DNA from: Amycolatopsis alkalitolerans
Lineage (GTDB): Bacteria; Actinomycetota; Actinomycetes; Mycobacteriales; Pseudonocardiaceae
Assembly (NCBI RefSeq): GCF_006152065.1
Contig: NZ_VDFW01000017.1
Coordinates: forward strand, 62,001-126,000
Length of the DNA: 64,000 nucleotides
Direction: 5' to 3'
The translations under genes were made by a program, and so were the position numbers. The notes beneath the pieces were generated by a model. The model had not been told where the DNA came from. It saw only the letters and a list, made by a program, of their open reading frames with translations, and searched no databases. Shown one piece after another: positions 9,429 through 17,054 of this stretch. The stretch's first letter is position 1. Every line of letters starts with the position of its first letter.

Positions 9429-10213
9429 GTCTCAAGGAGTTGTTCGAGCAGACTCGCGGCGAGGGCCGGTCCGCACTGGTCGGCTACCTCCCCGCCGGGT
9501 ACCCGAGCGCCGAGGGCTCGAAGGAGATGCTCGCGGCGATGGTCGACGGCGGCGCGGACCTCGTCGAGGTCGGCATGCCGTACTCGGACCCGGTGATGGA
9601 CGGGCCGACGATCCAGCTCGCCGCGGACACCGCGCTCAAGCAGGGATTCCGGCTCAAGCAGCTGTTCGAGGTCGTCGAGTCGGTCTCGGCGCGGGGTGGC
9701 CGGGCCGTCGTGATGACGTACTGGAACCCGGTGCACCGCTACGGCGTGGACCGGTTCGCGCGCGACCTCGCCGCCGCGGGCGGGCTGGGCATGATCACCC
9801 CGGACCTGATCCCGGACGAGGCCGCCGAATGGATGGTCGCCTCGAAGGAGCACGGCCTGGACCGGATCTTCCTGGTCGCGCCGTCCTCGTCGGAGGAGCG
9901 GCTGGACCTGACCGCGCGGGCCGCGTCGGGCTTCCTGTACGCGACGTCGGTCATGGGCGTGACCGGGGCGCGGGACAAGGTCGGCGCCGGTGCCGCGGAG
10001 CTGGTCCGCCGGGCCCGGGCGCACACGGACCTGCCGATCGGGGTCGGGCTGGGCGTGCGGTCGCGTGAGCAGGCGGCGGAGGTCGCCGCGTTCGCCGACG
10101 CCGTGATCGTCGGCTCGGCGCTTGTGACGAAGGCCGCCGAGAGCGCCGAAGCGGTGCGCGCGCTGAGTGAAGAACTCGCGGAGGGCGTGCGCCGGCCAGT
10201 CGTTCCCGCCTGA
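9425..10213 (+). CDS. trpA: Tryptophan synthase alpha chain
   Basis: TrpA (262 residues) cleaves indole-3-glycerol phosphate to indole and passes it to TrpB. The catalytic E49 ([11 protein letters not shown]) and D59 (VMDGPTIQ) are intact. The start is GTG, overlapping the trpB stop by four bases. It is the last gene of the trp run; a separate promoter stands 18 bases after its stop. Confidence 0.97.
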   Translation: MSLKELFEQTRGEGRSALVGYLPAGYPSAEGSKEMLAAMVDGGADLVEVGMPYSDPVMDGPTIQLAADTALKQGFRLKQLFEVVESVSARGGRAVVMTYWNPVHRYGVDRFARDLAAAGGLGMITPDLIPDEAAEWMVASKEHGLDRIFLVAPSSSEERLDLTARAASGFLYATSVMGVTGARDKVGAGAAELVRRARAHTDLPIGVGLGVRSREQAAEVAAFADAVIVGSALVTKAAESAEAVRALSEELAEGVRRPVVPA

Positions 10214-10230
10214 TCGCCTCGCACCGAAAC

Positions 10231-10252
10231 TGTCGGTGGGTGATGGCATGGT
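10231..10252 (+). promoter_or_regulatory. RecA-independent (PafBC-type) DNA-damage promoter, candidate
   Basis: TGTCGGTG, exactly eight bases, then CATGGT. This matches the mycobacterial RecA-NDp pattern tTGTCRgtg-N8-TAnnnT, with one base off in the -10 box. The same AAACTGTCGGTGGGT string is found, inverted, before lhr. It lies about 87 bases upstream of the Uma2 start. Confidence 0.5.
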
Positions 10253-10338
10253 GACCCCATGTTCCGACGAAACGGGGAGTCGACATGTCACACTGGTCAC
10301 AAGCGAACCGTTCTCAGCAGGGGTGGGGGTGAACTACC

Positions 10339-10899
10339 GTGGCCGCAGTGCCTGACATCGAGCCTGACTACATCGTGCCTTGGCACCCCGGCGAGTGGAC
10401 CGTCGAGGAGTTCTTCGAGCTGCCCGAGGACAGCGGCAGCCGCGTCGAGCTGGTCGACGGGAGCCTTCTGGTGAGCCCCGCCCCCGCCTCACGGCATCAG
10501 GAAATCTTGCAGAAGCTCCAGTTCGGCCTGCACGATGCGGTCATTCCAGGCACGCGACTGCTGCCGGGCGTAAACGTGCGCCTGAACAGTAGGCGGGTAC
10601 TCATTCCGGATCTGGTGATCGTGACCTGCCCGGACGACGTGGTGTATTTCTCCGCGGCCGATGTGCTCCTCGCGGTAGAGGTCGAGTCGCCGTCGACCAA
10701 GATGCAGGACCGGGTGCTCAAGCGTGCGCTGTACGCCGAGGCGAACATTCGCTACTACCTGCTGGTGAGCACGGTGGGGCCGGTCGAGGCCACGCTCTTC
10801 GAACTGAGCGAAGGCGAGTACCGCGAAATCGCGCGCAGCGACGGCGGCAAGCTCACCCTCACCCGCCCCGTCGCCACCACCGTGGATCTCGGTGTCTGA
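10339..10899 (+). CDS. Uma2 family (DUF820) endonuclease-like protein
   Basis: A 186-residue protein with the Uma2 fold, a PD-(D/E)XK-like nuclease family of unsettled function. Recognisable parts: DGSLLVSPAPASRHQEIL, the IPDLVIV stretch with the active-site Asp, and LLAVEVESPST followed by a conserved Lys (KRALYAEA) and YYLLV. The start is GTG at 10339 (next GTG at 10348 also possible), after a GGTGGGGGTGA Shine-Dalgarno tract. It stands alone between trpA and lgt, and its promoter appears to be of the DNA-damage type, which is the main clue to its job. Confidence 0.85.
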   Translation: MAAVPDIEPDYIVPWHPGEWTVEEFFELPEDSGSRVELVDGSLLVSPAPASRHQEILQKLQFGLHDAVIPGTRLLPGVNVRLNSRRVLIPDLVIVTCPDDVVYFSAADVLLAVEVESPSTKMQDRVLKRALYAEANIRYYLLVSTVGPVEATLFELSEGEYREIARSDGGKLTLTRPVATTVDLGV

Positions 10900-10922
10900 C
10901 CGGGTGTGAAAGGCTGGCCGGC

Positions 10923-11093
10923 ATGGCCAAGCCGACACCCCTGCAGCTGCGCAACCTCCTGATGGCCCTGCTGATGGCCGCCGGCGGGATCTGGAACGGA
11001 CTGCGGGGCGGACCGGTCTGGCTGACGATCATCTTCGGGGTCGGCTGCGTGCTCGCCGTCGGCTCCGCGTTCCTCAACCGCCCCCAGACCTGA
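10923..11093 (+). CDS. Small two-helix membrane protein, 56 residues
   Basis: A short ORF (MAKPTPLQLRNLLMALLMAA at the start, ending AFLNRPQT) with a basic/polar N-terminus and two hydrophobic stretches. The upstream sequence has GTGAAAGG as a plausible Shine-Dalgarno. Codon positions are strongly GC-biased as in neighbouring genes, which supports coding. No family is recognised. It lies 23 bases after the Uma2 stop and may be cotranscribed. Confidence 0.6.
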   Translation: MAKPTPLQLRNLLMALLMAAGGIWNGLRGGPVWLTIIFGVGCVLAVGSAFLNRPQT

Positions 11094-11164
11094 TGTCGGC
11101 TCGGCACGCCCTGTGACCCGGTGAACTCGCCCGGCCTCAACGCCGAGCCGTTACCCGCGCAGGC

Positions 11165-11170
11165 TACGGT
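11165..11170 (+). promoter_or_regulatory. -10 box of lgt, leaderless arrangement
   Basis: TACGGT ends six bases before the lgt GTG; no Shine-Dalgarno sequence is present. Confidence 0.45.
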
Positions 11171-11176
11171 GGCGTC

Positions 11177-12100
11177 GTGCACACCGTGTTTCTCGCGACG
11201 ATCCCGAGCCCGGAGCGGGGCGTGTGGTACCTCGGACCGCTCCCCATCAGGGCCTACGCCCTGTGCATCATCGCGGGCATCATCCTCGCGATCTGGTGGG
11301 GCGAGCGCCGCTGGCAGGAACGCGGCGGGGCCAAGGGCGCCGTCGTGGACATCGCCGTGTTCGCGGTGCCGTTCGGCATCGTCGGCGGGCGGATCTACCA
11401 CGTCATCACCGACCCCGAGCTGTACTTCGCCCCGGGCAAGAACCCCATCCAGGCCCTCTACATCTGGGACGGCGGTCTCGGCATCTGGGGCGCCGTCGCG
11501 CTCGGCGGGGTCGGCGCGTGGATCGGCTGCCGCCGCAAGGGGATCCCGCTGCCGGCGATGGCGGACGCGATCGCGCCGGGCATCGTGGCCGCGCAGGCGA
11601 TCGGCCGCCTCGGCAACTACTTCAACCAGGAACTCTACGGTTCGCATACGAGCCTGCCCTGGGGCCTGGAGATCTACCAGCGCTTCGACCCGAACAACCC
11701 CACGGTCCCGCTCCAGGGGCCGGACGGGGTGGCCTTCGGGCACATCCCGCTGCCCGACAGCCCGGTGCAGCCGACGTTCCTCTACGAGCTGATCTGGGAT
11801 CTCGCGGTCGCCGGGTTGGTGGTGTGGCTGGACCGGCGGTTCAAGCTCGGGCACGGTCGCGCGTTCGCACTGTACGTCGCGGGCTACACGGCCGGCCGGT
11901 TCTGGGTCGAACTGCTGCGCGACGACCACGCCAACCACATCCTCGGCCTGCGCGTGAACACGTGGGTCTCGACCCTGGTGTTCATCGGGGCGATGATCTA
12001 CTTCTACGTGGCGCGCAGACGCGGCCCACGCGAGGCGCCCGAACTTCTCGCCGGGACGGGGGAGAAATCCGGGTCACATGTGGCCGAGAAGGTCGACTAG
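11177..12100 (+). CDS. lgt: Prolipoprotein diacylglyceryl transferase
   Basis: Lgt (307 residues) moves diacylglycerol from phosphatidylglycerol onto the lipobox cysteine of prelipoproteins in the cytoplasmic membrane. Seven hydrophobic segments are present. The family signature GRLGNYFNQELYG is intact, as are the GGRIYHVITD and GLGIWGA segments and the conserved Arg in AGRFWVE. The long insertion between the signature and PTFLYEL is normal for actinobacteria. The start is GTG. The cobalamin-binding lipoprotein encoded at 15624-16547 is one predicted substrate. Confidence 0.96.
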   Translation: MHTVFLATIPSPERGVWYLGPLPIRAYALCIIAGIILAIWWGERRWQERGGAKGAVVDIAVFAVPFGIVGGRIYHVITDPELYFAPGKNPIQALYIWDGGLGIWGAVALGGVGAWIGCRRKGIPLPAMADAIAPGIVAAQAIGRLGNYFNQELYGSHTSLPWGLEIYQRFDPNNPTVPLQGPDGVAFGHIPLPDSPVQPTFLYELIWDLAVAGLVVWLDRRFKLGHGRAFALYVAGYTAGRFWVELLRDDHANHILGLRVNTWVSTLVFIGAMIYFYVARRRGPREAPELLAGTGEKSGSHVAEKVD

Positions 12101-12106
12101 CGCGGG

Positions 12107-12711
12107 TCAGGGCTTCCTGACGTCGTAGACCAGGTGGGTCACCCGGTCGCCCTGGATGACTTGCGAGGGGTTGTCCAGCATGATCGCGGCGCGGAGTTCG
12201 CCGGTGGCGAAGAACGGGCGGCCGGCGCCGAAGATCGCCGGGACCAGGTTGACGACGATCTGGTCGATCAGGCCCAGCCGCAGGGCCTGGCCGCCGATCT
12301 GCCCCGCGGACACGTCGACGATCCGGTCTCCCGCGTACTCCCTCGCCGCCGCGATGCCCTCTTCCACCCCGCAGACGAAGTGAACGGCGCGGTGCCGGCG
12401 AACTCCCAGTCGGCCGGCGGTTTGTGGGTCACGACGAAGACGTGCTCGCCCGCGGCCGGTACCCCGTTCCAGCCGTTGGTCAGGTCGAACACCCGGCGCC
12501 CCATCACCACGGCGGCGATGTCGGCGTACTTCGTGCGCATGAAGTCCGCGGTCGCCCGGCTGGATCTGGATGGTTGATGCTCGCCGCCGGGCAGGCTCCA
12601 CTCGACCTCCCCGCCGACCAGGTAGTCGAACAGCGGTCCCACGCCGTCCCCGGTGTCGGCCATGAAACCGTCGAGCGAGACGGCCGCCGCTCCCATGATC
12701 GTCGTTGCCAT
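12107..12711 (-). pseudogene. Dihydrofolate-reductase-like (RibD C-terminal) protein, frameshifted
   Basis: Translation from the ATG at 12711 (after a GGGAGAGATC Shine-Dalgarno) gives MATTIMGAAAVSLDGFMA, then DYLVGGEVEW and VVMGRRVFDLTNGWNG, and stays in family up to GTAPF. The match then jumps frame and continues as VCGVEEGIAAAREYAGD and QALRLGLIDQIVVNLVPAIFG to the stop. Restoring one A in the GAAG run at 12377-12380 (one T on the coding strand) joins the two. The family comprises YyaP/RibD-C reductases. The rest of the frame is undamaged, so this is either a very recent mutation or a base-calling error. Confidence 0.85.
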
Positions 12712-12789
12712 GATCTCTCCCTTCTGGTCGTGCCCCCAAGGGTCCACCGACGATAGCGAGGAGAAGGTTTCCTGGCGCGAGAATCGGGA

Positions 12790-13578
12790 TCAGACGTCGG
12801 GCAGGCCGAGTTCGAGGTTCGGGGTCTGCAGCCCGCCGTCGACTTCGAGGACCTTGCCCGTGACGTAGGCGCCCGCCGGCGAGGCGAGGTACAGGATGGC
12901 CGCGGCGATGTCCTCGGGTTCGCCGATCCGCCGCAGCGGGGTCGCGGACTCCATGCGCTCCTTGATCTCCGGGTTGCTCACCACGATGTCGAGCGCGGAG
13001 GTGGCCGTCGAGCCGACCGCCACCGCGTTGACCCGGATCTTCGGGGCGAGGTCCACCGCGGCGAGCCGGGTGTAGTGCGCGAGCGCGGCCTTCGCGGTGC
13101 CGTACGCGGCGAACCCGCGCCCCGCCATCCGGCCCATGTTCGACGAGATGTTCACCACCGCGCCGCCGCCGGCTTCCAGCATCGCCGGGACGGCCGCGGT
13201 CGTGAGCGCATGCGCGGTGGACACGTTGAACCGGAAGGCTTCTTCGAGGAACTCGGGCGTGGTTTCCCGCAGCGGACGCGGATAGGTGCCGCCGACGTTG
13301 TTCACCACGATGTCGAGTCGGCCGAACGTGTCGACCGCGGCGGCCGCCAGCGCCGCCGCGGCGACCGGATCGCTCAGGTCCGCCGGCACGACATGGGCCG
13401 TGCGGCCCCGTTCGGTCACCTGGGCGGCGACCTTCGCCAGATCGGACTCGGTACGGGAGGAGATGACGACGTCGGCCCCGGCTTCGGCCAGCGCGACCGC
13501 GGCCGCCGCGCCGATGCCGCGGCCGGAACCGGTGACGACGGCGACTTTGCCGGGCACCTGGAAACGATCGAGGATCAT
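12790..13578 (-). CDS. SDR-family oxidoreductase, Hsd4A/steroid-type, KstR-controlled candidate
   Basis: A 262-residue classical short-chain dehydrogenase. The cofactor site is TGSGRGIG (residues 16-23), NNVGG marks the central strand, and the catalytic set is Ser in VVNISSNMG with Tyr and Lys in [11 protein letters not shown]. The opening [19 protein letters not shown] and the ending [15 protein letters not shown] recall, from memory, the mycobacterial Hsd4A/Rv3502c group of the cholesterol regulon. The upstream region carries a perfect KstR-type operator over the -10 box, which agrees. It is the only intact gene between two decayed loci. Substrate specificity is inferred. Confidence 0.9.
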   Translation of the reverse strand: MILDRFQVPGKVAVVTGSGRGIGAAAAVALAEAGADVVISSRTESDLAKVAAQVTERGRTAHVVPADLSDPVAAAALAAAAVDTFGRLDIVVNNVGGTYPRPLRETTPEFLEEAFRFNVSTAHALTTAAVPAMLEAGGGAVVNISSNMGRMAGRGFAAYGTAKAALAHYTRLAAVDLAPKIRVNAVAVGSTATSALDIVVSNPEIKERMESATPLRRIGEPEDIAAAILYLASPAGAYVTGKVLEVDGGLQTPNLELGLPDV

Positions 13579-13585
13579 GCGAAAA

Positions 13586-13601
13586 ACTGTAACAGGTTCT
13601 A
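13586..13601 (-). promoter_or_regulatory. KstR-like operator overlapping a leaderless -10 box
   Basis: On the minus strand TAGAACCTGTTACA fits the KstR consensus TnnAACnnGTTnnA at every fixed position. Its end overlaps TACAGT, a -10 box seven bases before the SDR ATG at 13578. A bound repressor would block this promoter. Confidence 0.65.
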
Positions 13602-13685
13602 GATGGCGCGGATCCCGCGTTCGGCGATCAGTTCCAGCACGGCTTCGACGAGCGCGGCGCGCAGATCACCGTGGTGGTAGCGCAT
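13599..13685 (-). pseudogene. TetR-family regulator, N-terminal remnant of 28 codons
   Basis: ATG at 13685 opens [19 protein letters not shown] followed by IAERGIRAI and a [24 protein letters not shown] is the standard start of one large TetR subgroup, so this is the first helix of such a repressor with the DNA-binding helix and ligand domain lost. It was divergent from the SDR remnant; the two ATGs overlap on opposite strands at 13683-13686. Confidence 0.75.
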
Positions 13686-13858
13686 GGACAAGGTTGTCGC
13701 GATCACCGGGGCGAACAGCGGATCGGTGAGTCGACCGCGCTGGTGCTGGCCGAGCGCGGGGCGAAGGTCGTGCTCGGCGCCCGGCGGGCTTCGCCGTCGA
13801 GCAGCCGCCGGACGTGGACGTCAGCGAGGTGGTCGTCCGGCCGACGGCGCGGGCCTGA
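13684..13858 (+). pseudogene. SDR-family oxidoreductase remnant with large internal deletion
   Basis: ATG at 13684 gives MDKVVAITGANSG; after a one-base loss the frame continues IGESTALVLAERGAKVVLGA, the NAD(P)-binding start of an SDR. Almost directly after comes the C-terminus of the same kind of protein, AGFAVEQPPDVDVSEVVVRP ending TARA and TGA (13856-13858). About 180 central codons are missing. The last 38 bases overlap the 3' end of the ABC ATPase gene on the other strand. Confidence 0.75.
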
Positions 13859-14621
13859 CCGGCGCGACCACCAGTTCACCATGCCCGGCGGTGAGGATGT
13901 CCGCGGCGGCCCCGTAGTACCGCGCCAGCGCCTCGGCCGTGAGGACCTCCGCGGGCTTCCCGCCGGCGGCCACTTCGCCGGCGCACAGCAGCAGCACCTG
14001 GTCGGCGTACTGCGCGGCGAACGTCAGATCGTGCAAAGTGGACACGATGGTGGCGCCGTCCTCGCGGCGCAGCCGGTCGATCAGTTCCAGCATCGCCTGC
14101 GCGTGCCCGATGTCCAGGCCCGTCGTGGGTTCGTCGAGCAGGAGCAATCCTGCTTGCTGCGCGAGAACACGGGCGAGCACGGCCCGTTGACGCTCACCGC
14201 CGGAGAGGGTGCGGAGCCTGCGGGAGGCCAGTGCCGTCAGATCGAGACGGCCGAGCACGGTATCCACAATAGACAGATCGGCGGCGCCCTCGCGGGCGAG
14301 CGGCCCGAGGTGCGGGGTGCGGCCCAGCAAGGCGTAGTCGGTGACCGTCAGCCCGCCGGGAAGCACCGGATCCTGGGGCGCGTAGCCGATCAGGCGCGCC
14401 TTTTCCCGGCGGGACAACGAGTTCACCGGTCTGCGGTCGATGAGCGCTTCGCCGCTGCCGGGCAGTAGCCCTGCCATGGTCTTGAGCAGGGTGGACTTCC
14501 CGGCGCCGTTCGGGCCGACGATCGCCAGCCAGCTCCCGTCCGGCACCTCGACGGACACCGCGCGGACGACCTCGCGCCCGCCGTACCCGGCATGCACGTC
14601 CCGCAGGCGCAACGCGGTCAT
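13821..14621 (-). CDS. btuD: ABC transporter ATP-binding protein, cobalamin/siderophore (BtuD/FecE) type
   Basis: A 266-residue ATPase: Walker A GPNGAGKST (residues 34-42), signature LSGGERQR, Walker B LLLLDEPTTGLD, and the TLHDLTFAAQYAD switch region of the FecE/BtuD class. Its ATG overlaps the permease stop by four bases. It is the third gene of a substrate-binding protein, permease, ATPase operon that sits behind a cobalamin riboswitch, so the cargo is most likely vitamin B12 or another corrinoid. The last 13 residues extend into the neighbouring decayed SDR. Confidence 0.9.
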   Translation of the reverse strand: MTALRLRDVHAGYGGREVVRAVSVEVPDGSWLAIVGPNGAGKSTLLKTMAGLLPGSGEALIDRRPVNSLSRREKARLIGYAPQDPVLPGGLTVTDYALLGRTPHLGPLAREGAADLSIVDTVLGRLDLTALASRRLRTLSGGERQRAVLARVLAQQAGLLLLDEPTTGLDIGHAQAMLELIDRLRREDGATIVSTLHDLTFAAQYADQVLLLCAGEVAAGGKPAEVLTAEALARYYGAAADILTAGHGELVVAPVRPAPSAGRPPR

Positions 14622-15634
14622 GAGACTTTCCCGCGCGAGGATCGCAGCACCGCGACGAAGAACGGCGCCCCGGCGAACGCGGTCACCACGCCGAGGGGCA
14701 GTTCGCCCGGCATGGCCGTACGCGCCACCTGGTCCGCCGCGATCAGGAAGATCGCCCCGCCCAGCAGCGAAAGCGGGACCACGACGCGGTAGCTCGCCCC
14801 GCCGAGCAGCCGCACCACATGCGGTACGACGATGCCGACGAACCCGATCAGCCCGCTCACCGACACCGCGGCCGCGGTCGCGAGCGAAGCGGCGGCGAGC
14901 AGCACGAGCCGCGTCCGGCCGGGATGCACGCCGAGCGAGGCGGCCTCGGCGTCGCCCAGCGACAGCACGTCGAGCAGCCGCGCGCCGGCACACAGGATCA
15001 CCGCCGCGACCGCGACGTACGGCAGCGCGATCAGCACTTCGTGCCAGCCGCCGAGGTTCAGCCCGCCCAGGAGCCACATGTAGACCTGGCGGATCGTGCT
15101 GGTGTTCAGTTGCTGCGCGAACGTCTGCACGGCCGACAGGAACGAGCCCACCGCGACCCCGGCGAGCAGCAGGGTTCCGGTGCCCGTCCCGGCGGACCGG
15201 CCGAGCAGCCAGCTCAACCCCACCCCGCCGAGCGCGCCCGCGAACGCGGCCGGCGGGACCAGGCCACCCGCGTCCGGTGTGACCACGACCACGATCGTCG
15301 CCGCCATCCCGGCACCGGCCGCGGCGCCGAGCAGGTACGGATCCGCGAGGGGGTTGCGGAACACGCCCTGGAACGTCGCGCCGGACATGGCGAGCGCGGC
15401 GCCCACGATCCCGGCGAGCAGCACGCGCGGCACCCGTAGCTGCCAGACGATCGCGGCCTCGCGGGCCGACAGCGGGGACCGGCCCCCGGTCACCTCGGCG
15501 AAGATCTCCCCGAGCACGCGCTGCCAGCCCAGATCGGCCGCCCCGATCAGGATTCCCAGGACCAGCACGACAAGCAGGGCGAGGACCGCGGCGAGCACGG
15601 TCAGCGGCCGGAGCCGTGTGACATCACCCGGCAT
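14618..15634 (-). CDS. btuC: FecCD/BtuC-family ABC transporter permease
   Basis: A 338-residue permease with about ten transmembrane helices. It carries the family segments LRVPRVLLAGIVGAALAMSG, FRNPLADPYLLG and the LLGGASYRVVVPLS coupling region near the C-terminus. It overlaps the binding-protein gene by 11 bases upstream and the ATPase by four bases downstream. Together they form a type II importer of the vitamin B12 and iron-siderophore group. The riboswitch upstream favours corrinoid. Confidence 0.93.
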   Translation of the reverse strand: MPGDVTRLRPLTVLAAVLALLVVLVLGILIGAADLGWQRVLGEIFAEVTGGRSPLSAREAAIVWQLRVPRVLLAGIVGAALAMSGATFQGVFRNPLADPYLLGAAAGAGMAATIVVVVTPDAGGLVPPAAFAGALGGVGLSWLLGRSAGTGTGTLLLAGVAVGSFLSAVQTFAQQLNTSTIRQVYMWLLGGLNLGGWHEVLIALPYVAVAAVILCAGARLLDVLSLGDAEAASLGVHPGRTRLVLLAAASLATAAAVSVSGLIGFVGIVVPHVVRLLGGASYRVVVPLSLLGGAIFLIAADQVARTAMPGELPLGVVTAFAGAPFFVAVLRSSRGKVS

Positions 15635-16547
15635 GGGCCGCCTTGGTCACCGCGGTGGAGACTGCCCGGGCGAGATCGACGATGCGCGGGCTCCATCGGG
15701 AGGCGATGTCGTCGTCCAGCGGGAACACGTCCCCGTTCTTGACGGCGGTAAGCGTGTTCCAGCCGGGCCGCGCCGCGACGGTCCCGGCGTTCTGCCCGCA
15801 GCAGTGCGTATCCGCGAGGAAAATCAGGTCCGGATCGGATTGCAAAATGCGTTCTGCAGACAGCTGCGGATAACCGCCGGAAATGGCGGGGTCATTGCCG
15901 TCCGCAATATTCTTCAAGCCGAACTGGGCGAGTGCCTGCCCGATGAAGGTCTTCGACGTCGCGCTGTAGTAGGTCTGGTCGAGTTCGTAGTAGAAGGTCA
16001 ACGGTTTTGCCGGTTTCGGCGTATCCGCGACGATCTTGCCGATCTCGTCCCGCGTCTGCTGGGCGAGGCTCTCGCCCTCGGCCTGGTGCCCGGTCGCCCT
16101 GCCGAGCTGGATGAACTCCTGGTAGGCGTCGTCGAGCGTCTTCGCGTCCGGCATGACCAGCGTCTTCACCCCCGTTTTCGCGAGCGCGGCGGACAAGCCG
16201 CCGGTGTCGGCGGAAGCGATCACGAGGTCGGGGTGGTAGCCCGCGATCGCCTCGGGATCCGGCTGCAACGCGGAGAGCTTGGTGTGCGGGGCCTGCGGCG
16301 GGTAGTCCGACTGCGAGTCGACCGCGACCACCTGGGGACCCGCGCCGAGCGCGAACAGCGTTTCGGTGGCCGACGGGGACAGCGAGACGATCCGCATCGG
16401 CTGCTGTTCGATCGTCACCGATCCGACGGTGACCGGGAACGTCGCCTCCGTATTGGGTTTCGCCGTGGAGTCCTCGTCAGGTGGATGCGAAGCGCATCCG
16501 GCGAGCACCAGCAGCAACACGATCAGCAGCGGAAACCTGCGCGACAT
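15624..16547 (-). CDS. btuF: Corrinoid ABC transporter substrate-binding lipoprotein
   Basis: A 307-residue lipoprotein. The ATG at 16547 (MSRRFPLLIVLLLVLAGC) gives a clean type II signal peptide with lipobox LAGC; an in-frame ATG at 16577 would lengthen the n-region. The mature part has the BtuF/FhuD-type helical-backbone fold, with RIVSLSPSATETLFALGAG near the N-terminus and QPDPEAIAGYHPDLVIASAD. It should capture cobalamin outside the membrane and deliver it to the permease. Expression is presumably shut off by B12 through the riboswitch. Confidence 0.9.
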   Translation of the reverse strand: MSRRFPLLIVLLLVLAGCASHPPDEDSTAKPNTEATFPVTVGSVTIEQQPMRIVSLSPSATETLFALGAGPQVVAVDSQSDYPPQAPHTKLSALQPDPEAIAGYHPDLVIASADTGGLSAALAKTGVKTLVMPDAKTLDDAYQEFIQLGRATGHQAEGESLAQQTRDEIGKIVADTPKPAKPLTFYYELDQTYYSATSKTFIGQALAQFGLKNIADGNDPAISGGYPQLSAERILQSDPDLIFLADTHCCGQNAGTVAARPGWNTLTAVKNGDVFPLDDDIASRWSPRIVDLARAVSTAVTKAAHAG

Positions 16548-16609
16548 CTGGACCTCTTCGACGAGCCCCCGGCGCATCCGCCGTGCCGTCTCCGGTCACG
16601 CCGCACCTC

Positions 16610-16785
16610 TGCGCCGGAGGTGAAGGGCGTCAGCGCGGGGAGGCGACCTGGCTCGGCCTGACACAGCGTGTCCGGACCATCACAGTTGCGGCACAGCACC
16701 GGATTCGCACCGGTTTCGCTCCGTTCGCGCCGCTGGCCGGCAAGCCGCTGACCAGCGTGAGAAACGCTACCACCGGTGGATCTGG
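16610..16785 (-). ncRNA. Cobalamin riboswitch (B12 box)
   Basis: On the minus strand the conserved core is plain: GAAACCGGTGCGAATCCGG, then GCTGTGCCGCAACTGTGATGG (written in part here), the B12 box (complement of 16681-16693). It is followed by TGTCAGGCCGAGCCAGG. GTCAGCG (complement of 16746-16752) pairs with CGCTGAC (complement of 16629-16635) to close the domain. It ends about 60 bases before the btuF start, as expected for control of the importer. Edges are approximate. Confidence 0.92.
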
Positions 16786-16810
16786 CCGGTTCGGGCAACG
16801 TTCACGTAAT

Positions 16811-16869
16811 CTTGATGGGATAGCCGCGAGCTACCCTGGAACCGTTCGCCGGTGAACGAGCCCATCAAG
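16811..16869. other. Nested inverted repeat, possible three-way-junction RNA
   Basis: A 9-bp outer stem CTTGATGGG / CCCATCAAG (16811-16819, 16861-16869) encloses two hairpins: TAGC-CGCGA-GCTA (16821-16833) and CGTTC-GCCGGT-GAACG. It sits 185 bases upstream of gltB and, in the other direction, just before the cobalamin riboswitch. The strand is undecided because the repeats are symmetrical. I know no riboswitch family with this sequence. Confidence 0.4.
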
Positions 16870-17054
16870 AACAACGTCGTTCGCCGCAGCCGGATCGTTA
16901 CCTCCTTGACGAGAATTTCCACGCTCCGAAAGGGTGCCGTCGTGTTTCCTGGGTGTTAAGGTCGCGCTAATCAGCGGGCCATCGTCGTCCCGAGCACAGC
17001 AGAACCGGGGGAACTTTCCGAACTGAGCACGACGACGACGAAGGAGGTCCCCGT
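16870..17054 (+). promoter_or_regulatory. gltB upstream region with strong ribosome binding site
   Basis: The sequence ends AAGGAGGTCCCCGT before the gltB ATG, a near-perfect Shine-Dalgarno and one of the strongest in the window. A clear -35/-10 pair is not evident. No ORF is supported here. Confidence 0.5.
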
